Source: Xanthobacteraceae bacterium
GTDB lineage: Bacteria > Pseudomonadota > Alphaproteobacteria > Rhizobiales > Xanthobacteraceae
Length of the DNA: 64,000 bases
NCBI GenBank assembly: GCA_028290465.1
Contig: JAQGJU010000114.1
Location: 55,102-119,101, forward strand
Direction: 5' to 3'
A program made the position numbers and the translations under genes. Positions 52,398-62,564 of the stretch are shown piece after piece. A model generated the notes under the pieces. That model was not told where the DNA came from, did no database searches, and saw only the letters and a list, made by a program, of their open reading frames with translations. Numbering within the stretch: the stretch's first letter is position 1; every line of letters starts with the position of its first letter.

Positions 52398-53783
52398 ATG
52401 GTCCAAAGCCTGCTCCGCGTGCTCGCCGTATGTTGCATCGGCGCCTGGTTCGGCCCGACCATGGCCTTCGCCGAACAGCGCCTCGCGCTGGTCATCGGCA
52501 ATTCGGCCTACCGCACGGTGACGGCCCTGCCCAATCCGGCCAACGACGCCAAGGCGATGGCCGGACTGCTCACGGCGGCCGGCTTCGAGATCACCGAGGC
52601 GCCGGATCTCACGCAAAGCGATATGCGCCGCGCGATCCGCGACTTTGCCGCCAAGATTGCCGAGAAGGGGCCGGACACCGTCGCCCTGGTGTTCTATGCC
52701 GGCCATGGCATGCAGGTCGACGGCGAGAACTACCTGGTGCCCATCGACGCCAAGATCGAACGCGAGGCCGATCTTGCCATCGAGGCGATCCGGCTCGTCG
52801 ACGTGATGAACGCGCTCTCCGCCGCGCCCAGCAAGGCCCGCATCGTCATTCTGGACGCCTGCCGCAACAATCCGTACTCCGCTATCGCCAAGAACATGGG
52901 CCGGGGCCTCGCCATTGTCGACGCGCCGCGCGGCTCATTCGTGTCCTATTCGACGGCGCCGGGCGCGGAAGCGGCGGATGGCGCTGGCGAAAACAGCCCG
53001 TTCACCACTGCCTTGATCGAAGCCGCGCGCGAGCCCGGCCTGCCGATCGAATTGGCGTTCCGGCGGGTTCGGACCATCGTCGACAAAGCCACCAATGCGG
53101 CTCAGACGCCGTGGGACAGTTCCTCACTGATCGGCGATTTCGTGTTCTTCCCCGGCGACAAGGGCGTCGTGCGTACCGACGAGCCGCGCGCGGCTCAGCC
53201 GGTGGAGTTTTGGAAATCGCGCATGGTCAAGCGCTCGCCGGCCGAAGCGTTCGACATCGCGCTACGGGCCGATGTCGTCGAAGCCTACGAAGCCTTCATG
53301 GCGATGTTCGGCGCTTCGCCGATGGCGCCACGGGTCCGTGCCATCCTCGACCGCCGGCTGGTGATGGTCGCTTGGTTCAACACCACCACGACGAACTCGG
53401 TGACCGCTTACGAGGCGTTCCTGCTGCGCTTTCCGAACACCGATCTGACCGCGACCGCGCAGCGCCTGTTGCAGCGCGCCCGCAGCCGGGGGCTGGCGCT
53501 CGGCGCGCAGGCCTCGGTCGGTGCCGCCCAGGCGGCGGTGTCGCCGACCGCCGCCGCACCGGTCAAGCCGCCGGTCACTCCGGTTAGAGGCCCGGCGCGC
53601 TCGTGCGAATGTCCGGAATTGAAACCGCTCAAGCCGACGCGGGTGCGGGAAGTCGTCGTCGAGGAAGTCGTGCCGGTGCGCCAGCGGCCTCCTGTGCTAC
53701 GCCCGCCACCGCGCCGTCCGCCGCCGCCGCATTACCCGCCGCCGCGCCGGCCTGGGAATTATCCGCCGCAGTTCATACGGTGA
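52398..53783 (+). CDS. Secreted caspase-like (C14 metacaspase-type) protein with Pro-rich tail
   Basis: This is a predicted exported cysteine protease of the caspase fold. The 461-residue protein has a signal peptide (cleavage near AFAEQR). The caspase domain covers about 27-255 with His103 (FYAGHGMQVDGENYL) and Cys155 (VILDACRNNPY), both catalytic residues intact. A central helical segment follows, and the last 60 residues are Pro/Arg-rich, with blocks such as RPPPRRPPPPHYPPPRR. Such proteins are frequent in rhizobia; their substrates are unknown. GGGAGG precedes the ATG. Confidence 0.92.
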   Translation: MVQSLLRVLAVCCIGAWFGPTMAFAEQRLALVIGNSAYRTVTALPNPANDAKAMAGLLTAAGFEITEAPDLTQSDMRRAIRDFAAKIAEKGPDTVALVFYAGHGMQVDGENYLVPIDAKIEREADLAIEAIRLVDVMNALSAAPSKARIVILDACRNNPYSAIAKNMGRGLAIVDAPRGSFVSYSTAPGAEAADGAGENSPFTTALIEAAREPGLPIELAFRRVRTIVDKATNAAQTPWDSSSLIGDFVFFPGDKGVVRTDEPRAAQPVEFWKSRMVKRSPAEAFDIALRADVVEAYEAFMAMFGASPMAPRVRAILDRRLVMVAWFNTTTTNSVTAYEAFLLRFPNTDLTATAQRLLQRARSRGLALGAQASVGAAQAAVSPTAAAPVKPPVTPVRGPARSCECPELKPLKPTRVREVVVEEVVPVRQRPPVLRPPPRRPPPPHYPPPRRPGNYPPQFIR

Positions 53784-53858
53784 TGGCGACGATTGGCTCC
53801 AAGATTTTCGACGGGCTGTCTAAACTGGGTATGACCGTCGCGAGATCATGGGGGCGCC

Positions 53859-54446
53859 ATGCTGTCACCGTCTGTCGGGCCGCGCGACGCTTTGACCATC
53901 GCGCGCATCGTGCGCGTCAATCACGCGGGCGAGTACGGCGCCATTCGGATCTATCGCGCGCAGATCCGAATTTCGCGGTGGCTGTTTCCCGATATCGTCG
54001 ATGATCTGGAAGACATTCTGGCGCATGAAATCCGTCATTGCGCGGTGTTTCTTGACGCGATGCCGGCGCGGCATTCGCGGCCCTGCCGGGTGATGGCGTT
54101 CTGGAGTCTCGGCGGCTCGGTGCTGGGTGCCTGCACGGCGCTGATGGGCCGCCAGGCGCTGTGGGCTTGCACGGCCGCTGTCGAGGCCGCGGTGCATCGC
54201 CATCTTGAGGATCAACTTGGCTTCCTGGCGGGGCGTGACCAAGCGCTGCACGCCGCGATCCTCGACATCCGCGAGGAAGAGCTCTCGCACCTGAACCATG
54301 CCGAGGCGCAGCTCGCGGCGCCCAACCTGTTCCGCCGGCTGTTGCGGAATGTCATTTCGGTGCTAACCGATATGCTGATCTGGCTCTCGACCTGGGGCGA
54401 CTCGGCGCGGATGGCCGCCGATCTGCGCCGGCGCGCCACAGGTTGA
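53859..54446 (+). CDS. COQ7/CAT5-family demethoxyubiquinone hydroxylase-like protein
   Basis: This is a ferritin-like diiron membrane hydroxylase of late ubiquinone synthesis. The 195-residue protein has the family opening IARIVRVNHAGEYGAIRIYR and carboxylate/His ligands in HEIRHCAVF, AAVEAAVHRHLEDQL and REEELSHLNHAEAQL. It keeps the E, ExxH, E, ExxH order of a diiron site. GGGGGCG precedes the ATG. A hairpin terminator follows. Confidence 0.9.
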   Translation: MLSPSVGPRDALTIARIVRVNHAGEYGAIRIYRAQIRISRWLFPDIVDDLEDILAHEIRHCAVFLDAMPARHSRPCRVMAFWSLGGSVLGACTALMGRQALWACTAAVEAAVHRHLEDQLGFLAGRDQALHAAILDIREEELSHLNHAEAQLAAPNLFRRLLRNVISVLTDMLIWLSTWGDSARMAADLRRRATG

Positions 54447-54474
54447 GTCCGCAAAAAGCTTTAGCGCGGTCGTC

Positions 54475-54501
54475 GTAACGCGCAGTCGTCGCGTTACTTT
54501 T
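54475..54501 (+). terminator. Terminator of the COQ7-family gene, overlapping the next gene's end
   Basis: GTAACGCG (54475-54482) pairs perfectly with CGCGTTAC (54490-54497), followed by TTTT. The right arm contains the stop codon of the convergent dehydrogenase gene. Confidence 0.75.
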
Positions 54502-55363
54502 CCAACCTGGCGATCAGCGCCGACGTGTCCCAGCGCTTGCCGCCCATCTTCTGCACTTCGGAATAGAACTGGTCGACCAGGGCGGTGACGGGCAGGTTGG
54601 CGCCGTTGCGGCGGGCTTCGGCGAGACAGATGCTCAGATCCTTGCGCATCCAGTCGACCGCGAAGCCGAAATCGAACTTGCCGGCCGCCATGGTCTTGTA
54701 GCGGTTCTCCATCTGCCAGGACTGCGCCGCGCCTTTGGAGATGGTGGCGACCAGCTTCTCGATGTCGAGCCCGGCCCGAAGCGCAAAATGCAGTCCCTCG
54801 GCGAGGCCTACGACTAGGCCCGCGATACAGATCTGGTTGACCATCTTGGCGAGCTGGCCGGAGCCGGGCGCGCCCATCAGGGTGCAGGCCTTGGCGTAGG
54901 CGGCGATCACCTTCTCGGCGCGGGCGAACGGGGCGTCTTCGCCGCCGCACATCACGGTCAGCGCGCCGTTCTCGGCGCCGGCTTGGCCGCCCGACACCGG
55001 CGCATCGATAAAGTCGAAGCCGCGGTTCTTCGCCTCGGCGAACAATTCGCGCGCGATCTCGGCGGACGCGGTGGTGTGATCGACCAGGATCGCGCCCTTG
55101 GCGACGCCCTCGAACGCACCGTCCTTGCCGAGCATCACTTCGCGCAGGTCGTTGTCGTTGCCGACGCAGGCGAACACGAAGTCCTGGCCCTGCGCGGCGG
55201 CCTTCGGGGTTGGGGCGGCCTTGCCGCCGAACTGCGCGGCCCATTTCTCGGCCTTGGCGGCGGTGCGGTTATAGACCGTGACCTCGTGGCCGCCCTTGGC
55301 CTTGAGATGCCCGGCCATCGGATAGCCCATCACGCCCAAGCCCAGAAACGCCACCTTCGCCAT
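54494..55363 (-). CDS. NAD(P)-dependent 3-hydroxyisobutyrate dehydrogenase-family protein
   Basis: This is a beta-hydroxy acid dehydrogenase. I chose ATG 55363, with GGAGGAAA 2 bases upstream, giving 289 residues. The Rossmann fingerprint is VAFLGLGVMGYPMAGHL, the substrate loop is DAPVSGGQAGAENGALTVMC, and the catalytic Lys is in GQLAKMVNQICIAGL. The family includes glyoxylate/succinic semialdehyde reductases and tartronate semialdehyde reductase, so the substrate is open. It diverges from the Mrp gene. The 151-base gap contains GTGAAGTGGATACCGGTTCG near 55392, which resembles part of the type B repeat. Confidence 0.92.
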   Translation of the reverse strand: MAKVAFLGLGVMGYPMAGHLKAKGGHEVTVYNRTAAKAEKWAAQFGGKAAPTPKAAAQGQDFVFACVGNDNDLREVMLGKDGAFEGVAKGAILVDHTTASAEIARELFAEAKNRGFDFIDAPVSGGQAGAENGALTVMCGGEDAPFARAEKVIAAYAKACTLMGAPGSGQLAKMVNQICIAGLVVGLAEGLHFALRAGLDIEKLVATISKGAAQSWQMENRYKTMAAGKFDFGFAVDWMRKDLSICLAEARRNGANLPVTALVDQFYSEVQKMGGKRWDTSALIARLEK

Positions 55364-55514
55364 GGTTTCCTCCGTCATTGAACTTTGTCAGGTGAAGTGG
55401 ATACCGGTTCGGCCGACAATGCTCAATACGGCAGGGCCGTTGACCGCCCCCCACGCGCTCCTATTTAACTGATCGAGGCGGCGGACTTGAACCGTTGGCC
55501 AAGGGAGTTACGCC

Positions 55515-56684
55515 ATGCCGTTGAAGGAAGACGTTCTTGCCGCGTTGGGCCAGGTGAAGGCGCCGGACGGCGCATCGCTGACCGCCAGCGGCAAACTGTC
55601 CGACATCGTGGCGAGCGACGGCAAGGTGTTCTTCTCGATCACGGTCGATGCGGCGGTGGTTCCGCAATGGGAGCCGGTGCGAAAAGCCGCCGAGGCCGCC
55701 GTCAAGGCGGTGCCCGGCGTCACCTCGGCCATGGTGGCGCTGACCGGCGAACGCGCGGCGGGCGCGGGCGGGGCTCGTCCGCCGCAGCCGCAGGCTGGGC
55801 ACAATCATGCGCACGGCCATTCCCATGGTCCGGCGCCGGCCGGCCGGCCGGCGGCGGGTGGCGGTGGCGGGCCGGCCGGATCGCCGGTGCCCGGGGTTGG
55901 GGCCATCATCGCGGTCGCGTCCGGCAAGGGCGGCGTCGGCAAGTCGACGACGGCGGTCAATCTGGCGCGGGGGCTGCGCGATCTCGGCCTGAATGTGGGC
56001 ATCCTGGATGCCGACATTTACGGGCCGTCGCTGCCCAAGCTGCTGGCCATCAAGGAAAAGCCGGTCACCGTCGGCGGCAACCGGCTCAAACCGATCCAGC
56101 GCTACGGTCTCACCGTGATGTCGATCGGCTTCCTGATCGAGGAAGAGACGCCGATGATCTGGCGCGGCCCGATGGTGATGTCGGCGCTCACCCAGATGCT
56201 GCGCGAGGTCGAGTGGGGCGAACTCGACGTGATGGTGGTCGACATGCCGCCCGGCACCGGCGACGCCCAGCTCACCATGGCCCAGCAGGTGCCGCTCAAG
56301 GGCGCGGTGATCGTGTCGACGCCGCAGGATCTGGCGCTGATCGATGCGCGACGCGGCATTGCGATGTTCAAGCGCGTCAACGTACCGGTGCTCGGCATCA
56401 TCGAGAACATGAGCTATTTCCTGTGCCCGCATTGTGGCGAGCGCTCGGATATTTTCGGCCATGGCGGCGCCCGTCACGAGGCCGAACGGTTAGGGGTGCC
56501 GTTCCTCGGCGAGGTGCCGCTGCACATGGACATCCGCGAGAAGTCGGATGCCGGCCTGCCGGTGGTGGCGACCGACCCCGACGGGCCGCACGCCAAGACC
56601 TATCGCGAGATCGCGGCGCGGGTGCGCGACCAGCTTCGCGGCGAGACCGGCCGCGCCGCGCCGAAGATCGTGATCGAGGCGTGA
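55515..56684 (+). CDS. apbC: Iron-sulfur cluster carrier protein Mrp/ApbC
   Basis: This P-loop ATPase binds and transfers Fe-S clusters. The 389-residue protein has an N-terminal MIP18/DUF59 domain (about 1-80) and a Gly/Pro linker with a His cluster (HNHAHGHSH, residues 97-105). The ATPase core has the deviant Walker A SGKGGVGKSTTAVNL (about 136-150) and the VVDMPPGTGDAQL motif. The cluster-binding Cys304 and Cys307 (FLCPHCGERSD) lie near the C terminus. The His-rich linker is more marked than in enteric homologues and may bind metal. Confidence 0.95.
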   Translation: MPLKEDVLAALGQVKAPDGASLTASGKLSDIVASDGKVFFSITVDAAVVPQWEPVRKAAEAAVKAVPGVTSAMVALTGERAAGAGGARPPQPQAGHNHAHGHSHGPAPAGRPAAGGGGGPAGSPVPGVGAIIAVASGKGGVGKSTTAVNLARGLRDLGLNVGILDADIYGPSLPKLLAIKEKPVTVGGNRLKPIQRYGLTVMSIGFLIEEETPMIWRGPMVMSALTQMLREVEWGELDVMVVDMPPGTGDAQLTMAQQVPLKGAVIVSTPQDLALIDARRGIAMFKRVNVPVLGIIENMSYFLCPHCGERSDIFGHGGARHEAERLGVPFLGEVPLHMDIREKSDAGLPVVATDPDGPHAKTYREIAARVRDQLRGETGRAAPKIVIEA

Positions 56685-56704
56685 GGCTGACTGACCTCAC
56701 TCGG

Positions 56705-56794
56705 CCTCATGCTGAGGAGCGCGAAGCGCGTCTCGAAGCATGGGGCCGCCCCCGCCCTTCGAGACGGCCGCTAAGCGGCCTCCTCAGGGTGAGG
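56705..56794. repeat. Palindromic intergenic repeat, type A-like subfamily, copy 3
   Basis: This 90-base element has inverted ends CCTCAT-CTGAGGA with TCCTCAG-GTGAGG and an inner pair TCTCGAAG with CTTCGAGA. The left arm also contains GCGCGAAGCGC. It shares the CTGAGG ends and the CTTCGAG centre with copies 1 and 2 but differs in the arms. It fills the gap between the convergent Mrp and PKHD genes. Confidence 0.85.
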
Positions 56795-56823
56795 GCGGAT
56801 GACGACGCGGCGTGCGGGGCCGC

Positions 56824-57486
56824 TCAATCCTCCGCCCACATCCGGATCAGGTTGGACAGCGATTTCGACACGAGGTCGTATTCGGCGCTCTTGCCGCTTA
56901 TCGTGAACATCTGCCGCCGGGCGGTGTCGAGGTCGAACAGCATCTCGCGCCGCGCCGGATCGCGGATATAGCTTCGTGCCCAGCCGACAGCGGCAAGGCG
57001 CTCGCCGTTGGTGACGTCGTTCACCCGATGCAGCGCGGTCGACGGATAGGCCACCAGCGATCCGGCGTCGAGCTTGACCGGATCCTCGCCGGCCGCGCTC
57101 TCGATCACCAGTTCGCCGCCCTCATAGCTGGCCGGGTCCGACAAAAATAAAGTGAATGACACGTCGGTGCGCATGCCATGCATCAGCGCATCGTCGACAT
57201 GGCTGCCGTAATGCATCGCCTTCTCGTAACGCGACAGCAGCAGCGGCGTCAGCGCCTTCGGCCGCGCCGCCAAGCGAAACACTTCGTTCTCCAGGATGCG
57301 GCCGGCGATCAATTTCCGAACCGACTCCAGCGATCGATCAGACCCGTCGGCCTGGGTATTGTGCTTGACCATGCGGGCGGCAAATCCCGCGGTGGCGCGG
57401 CCATCGACGAATTTCGCGCCGGCCAGGGCCTCGCGCACCAGGGCGACTTCCGCTGCCGACAGCACGTTTCCAATGACGATCTGCAT
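56824..57486 (-). CDS. PKHD-type Fe(II)/2-oxoglutarate hydroxylase, second copy
   Basis: This is a paralogue of the hydroxylase at 5177. I chose ATG 57486 (MQIVIGNVLSAAEV), giving 220 residues. All active-site residues are intact: His96 and Asp98 (YGSHVDDALM), His153 (STALHRVNDV) and Arg163 (GERLA). The sequence is clearly diverged from the first copy. It is not next to a TonB receptor; instead it diverges from an imelysin-like gene and a peroxidase-cupredoxin gene, which still suggests a metal-related job. Confidence 0.92.
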   Translation of the reverse strand: MQIVIGNVLSAAEVALVREALAGAKFVDGRATAGFAARMVKHNTQADGSDRSLESVRKLIAGRILENEVFRLAARPKALTPLLLSRYEKAMHYGSHVDDALMHGMRTDVSFTLFLSDPASYEGGELVIESAAGEDPVKLDAGSLVAYPSTALHRVNDVTNGERLAAVGWARSYIRDPARREMLFDLDTARRQMFTISGKSAEYDLVSKSLSNLIRMWAED

Positions 57487-57687
57487 GGGCCATCCATGGG
57501 CGAAGCGGGGGCCGTTGACAAGCGCATCTTGTTCTTCATTGGAATAACTTAAAACTATGACTTTACTGGACAATTCGCGCCGGTCGGACTTATTGTCGCA
57601 CCGCTTTCCAAGGCATGTTCTGCCGGATTGCATCGACACGGCTCGTCATGACGCGGCCGACGGCTTTGAACCGTCACAGGAGTTTCC

Positions 57688-58593
57688 ATGCGAAATAAGA
57701 AAATCTGGCTCGGTGTCGGCGCCTTCGTGGTTGCGGGCAGCGGCGCGGCCATCGGCGGCTACACCGGAACGGTTGATCGCGCGGTCGAGCTGCGCGCCAT
57801 CGACCAGGCCTTGCTCAACGATACCAAATGCGACACCGCGATCCCGCAGCCGGTGTCCGCCGCCTATCAGGTTATGGCGATGAGTCATCCCCCAGCGGCC
57901 CCAGCGGTCGGCGAAGCCGGCGAGGGCGGCGAGAATGGCGCCGCCGCCCAGTTGCCGCCGGATCTCGGCTTTGCGCTGCAGATCGCGCTGATGCGCGGCC
58001 ATCTGCTGGTCGGTGACGAGCTGGTCAAGCAGGACGAGTGGAACGCGGCCTTTCCGCATTTCCTGCATCCGGTCGAGGAACTGTACGGCAACATCCGCGG
58101 CCAGTTGAAGACCTACAAGACGCCGCCGTTCTCCACGGCGCTGAAAGAGCTGTCCGACCGGGTGAAGGCCAAGAAGGGCGGCGACGATTATCAGAAGGCT
58201 CTGAAGACCGTGATGGTCGCGCTCGATGCGGCCGATGCCGGCGTCAAGGCCAAGCAGAAAGACTGGCCGCATTTCGTGGTCGAGAACGCCATCGAGGTGC
58301 TCAAGGTCGCGACCGGCGAATACGCGCAGGCGATCACCGACGGCCGCTTTACCAAGCCGGTCGAGTATCAGGATGCGCGCGGCTTTGTCTGGCATGCCGA
58401 GCGGATGATCGAGAGCATCGCGGCCGCGCTGGAGAAGAAGGACGCCGACGCGCTCAAACAGGTGCGGGCCGATTTCGCCGATCTCAAGAAGGCTTGGCCG
58501 GCCGCGATGCCGCCGGAAAAACCGATCCTGGATCACAGCGCGGTGCTGGGCGAGGTGTCGCGCATCGAGCTGCATTCCGGCAAGTTCATGTGA
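57688..58593 (+). CDS. Periplasmic imelysin (M75)-like protein
   Basis: The 301-residue protein starts at ATG 57688 behind AGGAG and has an N-terminal signal or anchor (IWLGVGAFVVAGSGAAIGGY). The mature part is mostly helical. It carries HxxE at residues 127-130 in FPHFLHPVEELYGN, resembling the GxHxxE metal motif of imelysin/EfeO proteins, and a second His-rich spot (DWPHFVV, VWHAER). I do not recognise it with certainty; the M75 assignment rests on that motif, helical content, length and location. It is followed 22 bases later by the diheme peroxidase-cupredoxin gene. Imelysin proteins and diheme oxidases are known neighbours in iron-regulated loci. Confidence 0.5.
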   Translation: MRNKKIWLGVGAFVVAGSGAAIGGYTGTVDRAVELRAIDQALLNDTKCDTAIPQPVSAAYQVMAMSHPPAAPAVGEAGEGGENGAAAQLPPDLGFALQIALMRGHLLVGDELVKQDEWNAAFPHFLHPVEELYGNIRGQLKTYKTPPFSTALKELSDRVKAKKGGDDYQKALKTVMVALDAADAGVKAKQKDWPHFVVENAIEVLKVATGEYAQAITDGRFTKPVEYQDARGFVWHAERMIESIAAALEKKDADALKQVRADFADLKKAWPAAMPPEKPILDHSAVLGEVSRIELHSGKFM

Positions 58594-58615
58594 GCCAGCC
58601 TTTCGGAGACACATC

Positions 58616-59959
58616 TTGCGGCTTCTGCTGACGGCGGTGTTCGCGGCCGGCGCGCTGGCCGGCGGCGTGGGTGCGCTGGCGACGCGCGTCGCCGTCGCCG
58701 AAACGCCGGCCGCTATTCGTAAGGCTCCGGTCGATGATCTCGCCGCCCTGAAGGCGAAATTCCGCCGGCCCGACAGCGTGCCGTTTCCGGCCGACAATCC
58801 GTATACGGAAGCCAAGCGCGTGCTCGGCGAACGGCTGTTCAGCGATACAAGGCTGTCGGCCGACGCCAGCATCTCGTGCGCGAGTTGCCATGACCGCCGC
58901 AAAGGCTTCGCGGACGGTCTGGCGCACGGCAAGGGCGTGCCGGGCCGGCCGCTGGCCCGTCACACGCCGACGCTATGGAATCTGGCGTTCGCGTCGCATG
59001 TGTTCTGGGACGGCCGGGCTCGGAGCCTCGAGGAGCAGGTCGCCGGCCCGATCTCGTCGCCAGACGAGATGGCGCAGCCGGTGCCGCAGGCGGTGGAGCG
59101 GCTCGCGGCCGACCCGGCCGTCGCGGGCGCTTTCGCGGCGGCGTTTCCGGCCGAGCCCAACGTAACACCCGAAAATCTCGCCAAGGCGCTGGCGACGTTC
59201 GAGCGTACATTGATCTCGCCGCCGACGCGCTTCGACCGCTGGGTCGACGGCGAGGCGCGGGCGCTCAACGCGCGCGAAACAGAGGGCTTCCGCCTGTTCG
59301 CCGGTAAGGCCGGCTGCGCCAATTGCCACAGCGGCTTCGCGTTCACCGACAGCGCGTTTCACGACATCGGCCTGCCGGACGACGACCGCGGGCGCGGCGC
59401 GGTGCTGCGGCTGCCGCGCGTCGAGCATGCGTTCAAGACGCCCGGCCTGCGCGAGCTAGGCCGCTCGGCGCCGTATATGCATAACGGTTCGATGGCCAGT
59501 TTGGATGCCGTGCTCGATCACTATCAACACGGCGTCGTGGAGCGGGACACGCTGTCGTCCGACCTGCAACGCCGTCTTTCACTGAGCACCAAAGAGCGCG
59601 CCGCGCTTGTTGCGTTTCTCGGCACCCTGACCAGCGCCGACGATCCGCTGCCGCCGACCAACCTCGTCGCGCGCGAAGCCGGGCCGACCGAGCCGGCCGC
59701 GCGGGTGTCGACCGTCACCCAGCACGACACGCAGTTCAGTCCGAAGCATCTCGCGCTCAAGCCGGGCGAGCGCATCTGGATCCTGAACAACGACAGCCGC
59801 ACGCACAATGTGCGGGTGTTCGACCCGAAGCTGAATTTCGATTCCGGCGCGCAGGATCCGGGCGAGACCGTCGAGATCGCTTTCCCGGAGGCCGGCCGCT
59901 TTCTGGTGTTCTGCGGCATCCATCCGAAGATGGAGCTGTATGTCGACATCGCGCCGTAA
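58616..59959 (+). CDS. Diheme cytochrome c peroxidase (MauG/CcpA family) fused to an amicyanin-like cupredoxin
   Basis: This is a periplasmic redox protein with three metal centres. The start is probably TTG 58616, which has CGGAG 7 bases upstream and opens a signal peptide (MLLTAVFAAGALAGG-type, cleavage near AVAET). The protein is 447 residues. Heme 1 binds CASCH (Cys88, Cys91, His92) and heme 2 binds CANCH (Cys234, Cys237, His238); YMHNGSMASLDAVLDHY is the MauG-family C-terminal motif. The last 85 residues form a cupredoxin with ligands His397 (SRTHNVRVF) and Cys433-His436-Met439 (FLVFCGIHPKMEL). That C-x2-H-x2-M spacing is the one found in amicyanin. The fusion suggests electrons pass between copper and heme within one chain. 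Confidence 0.88.
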   Translation: MRLLLTAVFAAGALAGGVGALATRVAVAETPAAIRKAPVDDLAALKAKFRRPDSVPFPADNPYTEAKRVLGERLFSDTRLSADASISCASCHDRRKGFADGLAHGKGVPGRPLARHTPTLWNLAFASHVFWDGRARSLEEQVAGPISSPDEMAQPVPQAVERLAADPAVAGAFAAAFPAEPNVTPENLAKALATFERTLISPPTRFDRWVDGEARALNARETEGFRLFAGKAGCANCHSGFAFTDSAFHDIGLPDDDRGRGAVLRLPRVEHAFKTPGLRELGRSAPYMHNGSMASLDAVLDHYQHGVVERDTLSSDLQRRLSLSTKERAALVAFLGTLTSADDPLPPTNLVAREAGPTEPAARVSTVTQHDTQFSPKHLALKPGERIWILNNDSRTHNVRVFDPKLNFDSGAQDPGETVEIAFPEAGRFLVFCGIHPKMELYVDIAP

Positions 59960-60063
59960 GGCCTTGCTGATTTCAAAAGATGGGCGCGGCGTTGCGCACG
60001 TATTGCATTGCAGCGAAACGTACGTCTCATAATTTGGTCGTTTCAGCCGCTTTGCATCCTTAA

Positions 60064-61245
<1,182 letters not shown>

Positions 61246-61268
61246 TCCGACTTTCGTCGTATGGTTGG

Positions 61269-61302
61269 AAGCCCCGGGGCTCGGCTCCGGGGCTTTATTT
61301 TT
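61269..61302 (+). terminator. Rho-independent terminator between the two TRAP receptor genes
   Basis: AAGCCCCGG (61269-61277) pairs with CCGGGGCTT (61287-61295), followed by TATTTTTC. It lies 23 bases after the first receptor stop and means the second receptor gene likely has its own promoter or depends on read-through. Confidence 0.8.
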
Positions 61303-61383
61303 CCCGCCGCGCACGGCATAGACTGGAAGAAATCGGGTCGGCTCAAGTCCCGATGCACGCCGACGATAAACAGAGGAAACGCC

Positions 61384-62472
61384 ATGAAACGTCGTGAATT
61401 CCTGAAGACCGCGGGCGTCGGGCTCGCGGCCAGCGCCGCGGTCGCCGCGCCGGCCATCGCGCAGTCGGCCCCGGAGATCAAGTGGCGCCTGACGTCGAGC
61501 TTTCCCAAGTCGCTCGATACGCTATTCGGAGCCAGCGATGTCTTCGCCAAGGCGGTCGCGGAAGCCACCGACAACAAGTTCCAAATCCAGACCTTCGCGG
61601 CTGCCGAAATCGTCCCGGGTCTGCAGGCGGCCGACGCGGTGACCAGCGGCACCGTCGAAATGGCCCACACCGCCTCGTACTACTATGTCGGCAAGGATCC
61701 GACGTTTGCGCTGATGACCGCGCAGCCGTTCGGTTTGAACTCGCGGATGCAGTCGGCCTGGATGCAGTCCGGCGCGCTCGACCTCGCCAACGAGTTCTAC
61801 AAGAAGTTCAACTTCATCGCGATGCCGGCCGGCAATACCGGCTGCCAGATGGGCGGCTGGTTCCGCAAGGAGATCAAGGAAGTCGCCGATCTCAGCGGCT
61901 TGAAATTCCGCATCGCCGGCATCGCCGGTCAGATTCTCGCCAAGCTCGGCACCGTGCCGCAGCAGGTCGCGGGCGGCGACATCTACGCATCGCTGGAGAA
62001 GGGCACCATCGACGCCGCCGAGTGGGTTGGCCCGTACGACGACGAGAAGCTCGGCTTCCAGAAGGTCGCGAAGTTCTACTACTACCCGGGTTGGTGGGAA
62101 GGCGGCGCGATGCTGCACAACATCATCAACCTCGCGAAGTGGAACGAACTGCCGAAGTCGTATCAGGCGATCGTCAAGGCGGCGTCCGAGACCGCGCATA
62201 ACTGGACGCAGGCTAAGTACGACTCGGTGAATCCAGGCGCGATCAAGCGGTTGCTGGCGTCGGGCGCGCAGTTGCGGCCGTTTCCGCAGCCGGTGATGGA
62301 GGCCTGCTACAAGGCCACCAACGAAACCTATGCGGAAATCTCGGCCAAGAATGCCGACTTCAAGAAAATCTATGACCACATGGTCGCGTTCCGGGGCGAT
62401 CAGTATCTGTGGTGGCAGGTCGCCGAATACGGCTTCGACTCCTTCATGATCCGCTCGCGCAGCCGCACCTGA
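61384..62472 (+). CDS. TRAP transporter solute-binding protein (DctP/TakP-like), tandem paralogue
   Basis: This is the second copy of the receptor. ATG 61384 follows AGAGGAAAC and opens a twin-arginine signal (MKRREFLKTAGVGLAASAAV, cleavage near AIAQS). The 362-residue protein matches the first copy over nearly its whole length, with identical [26 protein letters not shown] and [13 protein letters not shown] stretches. Clear differences occur around residues 85-115 (TFALMTAQPFGLN versus [13 protein letters not shown]) and in the C-terminal third. The duplication may have widened substrate range. The transport membrane genes are not in the window. Confidence 0.93.
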   Translation: MKRREFLKTAGVGLAASAAVAAPAIAQSAPEIKWRLTSSFPKSLDTLFGASDVFAKAVAEATDNKFQIQTFAAAEIVPGLQAADAVTSGTVEMAHTASYYYVGKDPTFALMTAQPFGLNSRMQSAWMQSGALDLANEFYKKFNFIAMPAGNTGCQMGGWFRKEIKEVADLSGLKFRIAGIAGQILAKLGTVPQQVAGGDIYASLEKGTIDAAEWVGPYDDEKLGFQKVAKFYYYPGWWEGGAMLHNIINLAKWNELPKSYQAIVKAASETAHNWTQAKYDSVNPGAIKRLLASGAQLRPFPQPVMEACYKATNETYAEISAKNADFKKIYDHMVAFRGDQYLWWQVAEYGFDSFMIRSRSRT

Positions 62473-62494
62473 TTTTCAGCGCAGCGCTAAAACG

Positions 62495-62529
62495 AAGGCC
62501 CTGGAGCGAAAGCTTCGGGGCCTTTTTTT
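62495..62529 (+). terminator. Rho-independent terminator after the second TRAP receptor gene
   Basis: AAGGCCC (62495-62501) pairs with GGGCCTT (62518-62524), followed by TTTTT. It lies 22 bases after the stop codon. Confidence 0.8.
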
Positions 62530-62564
62530 AACCGCGTGTGAGATGCGGAGCGGCCTTTGATCGG

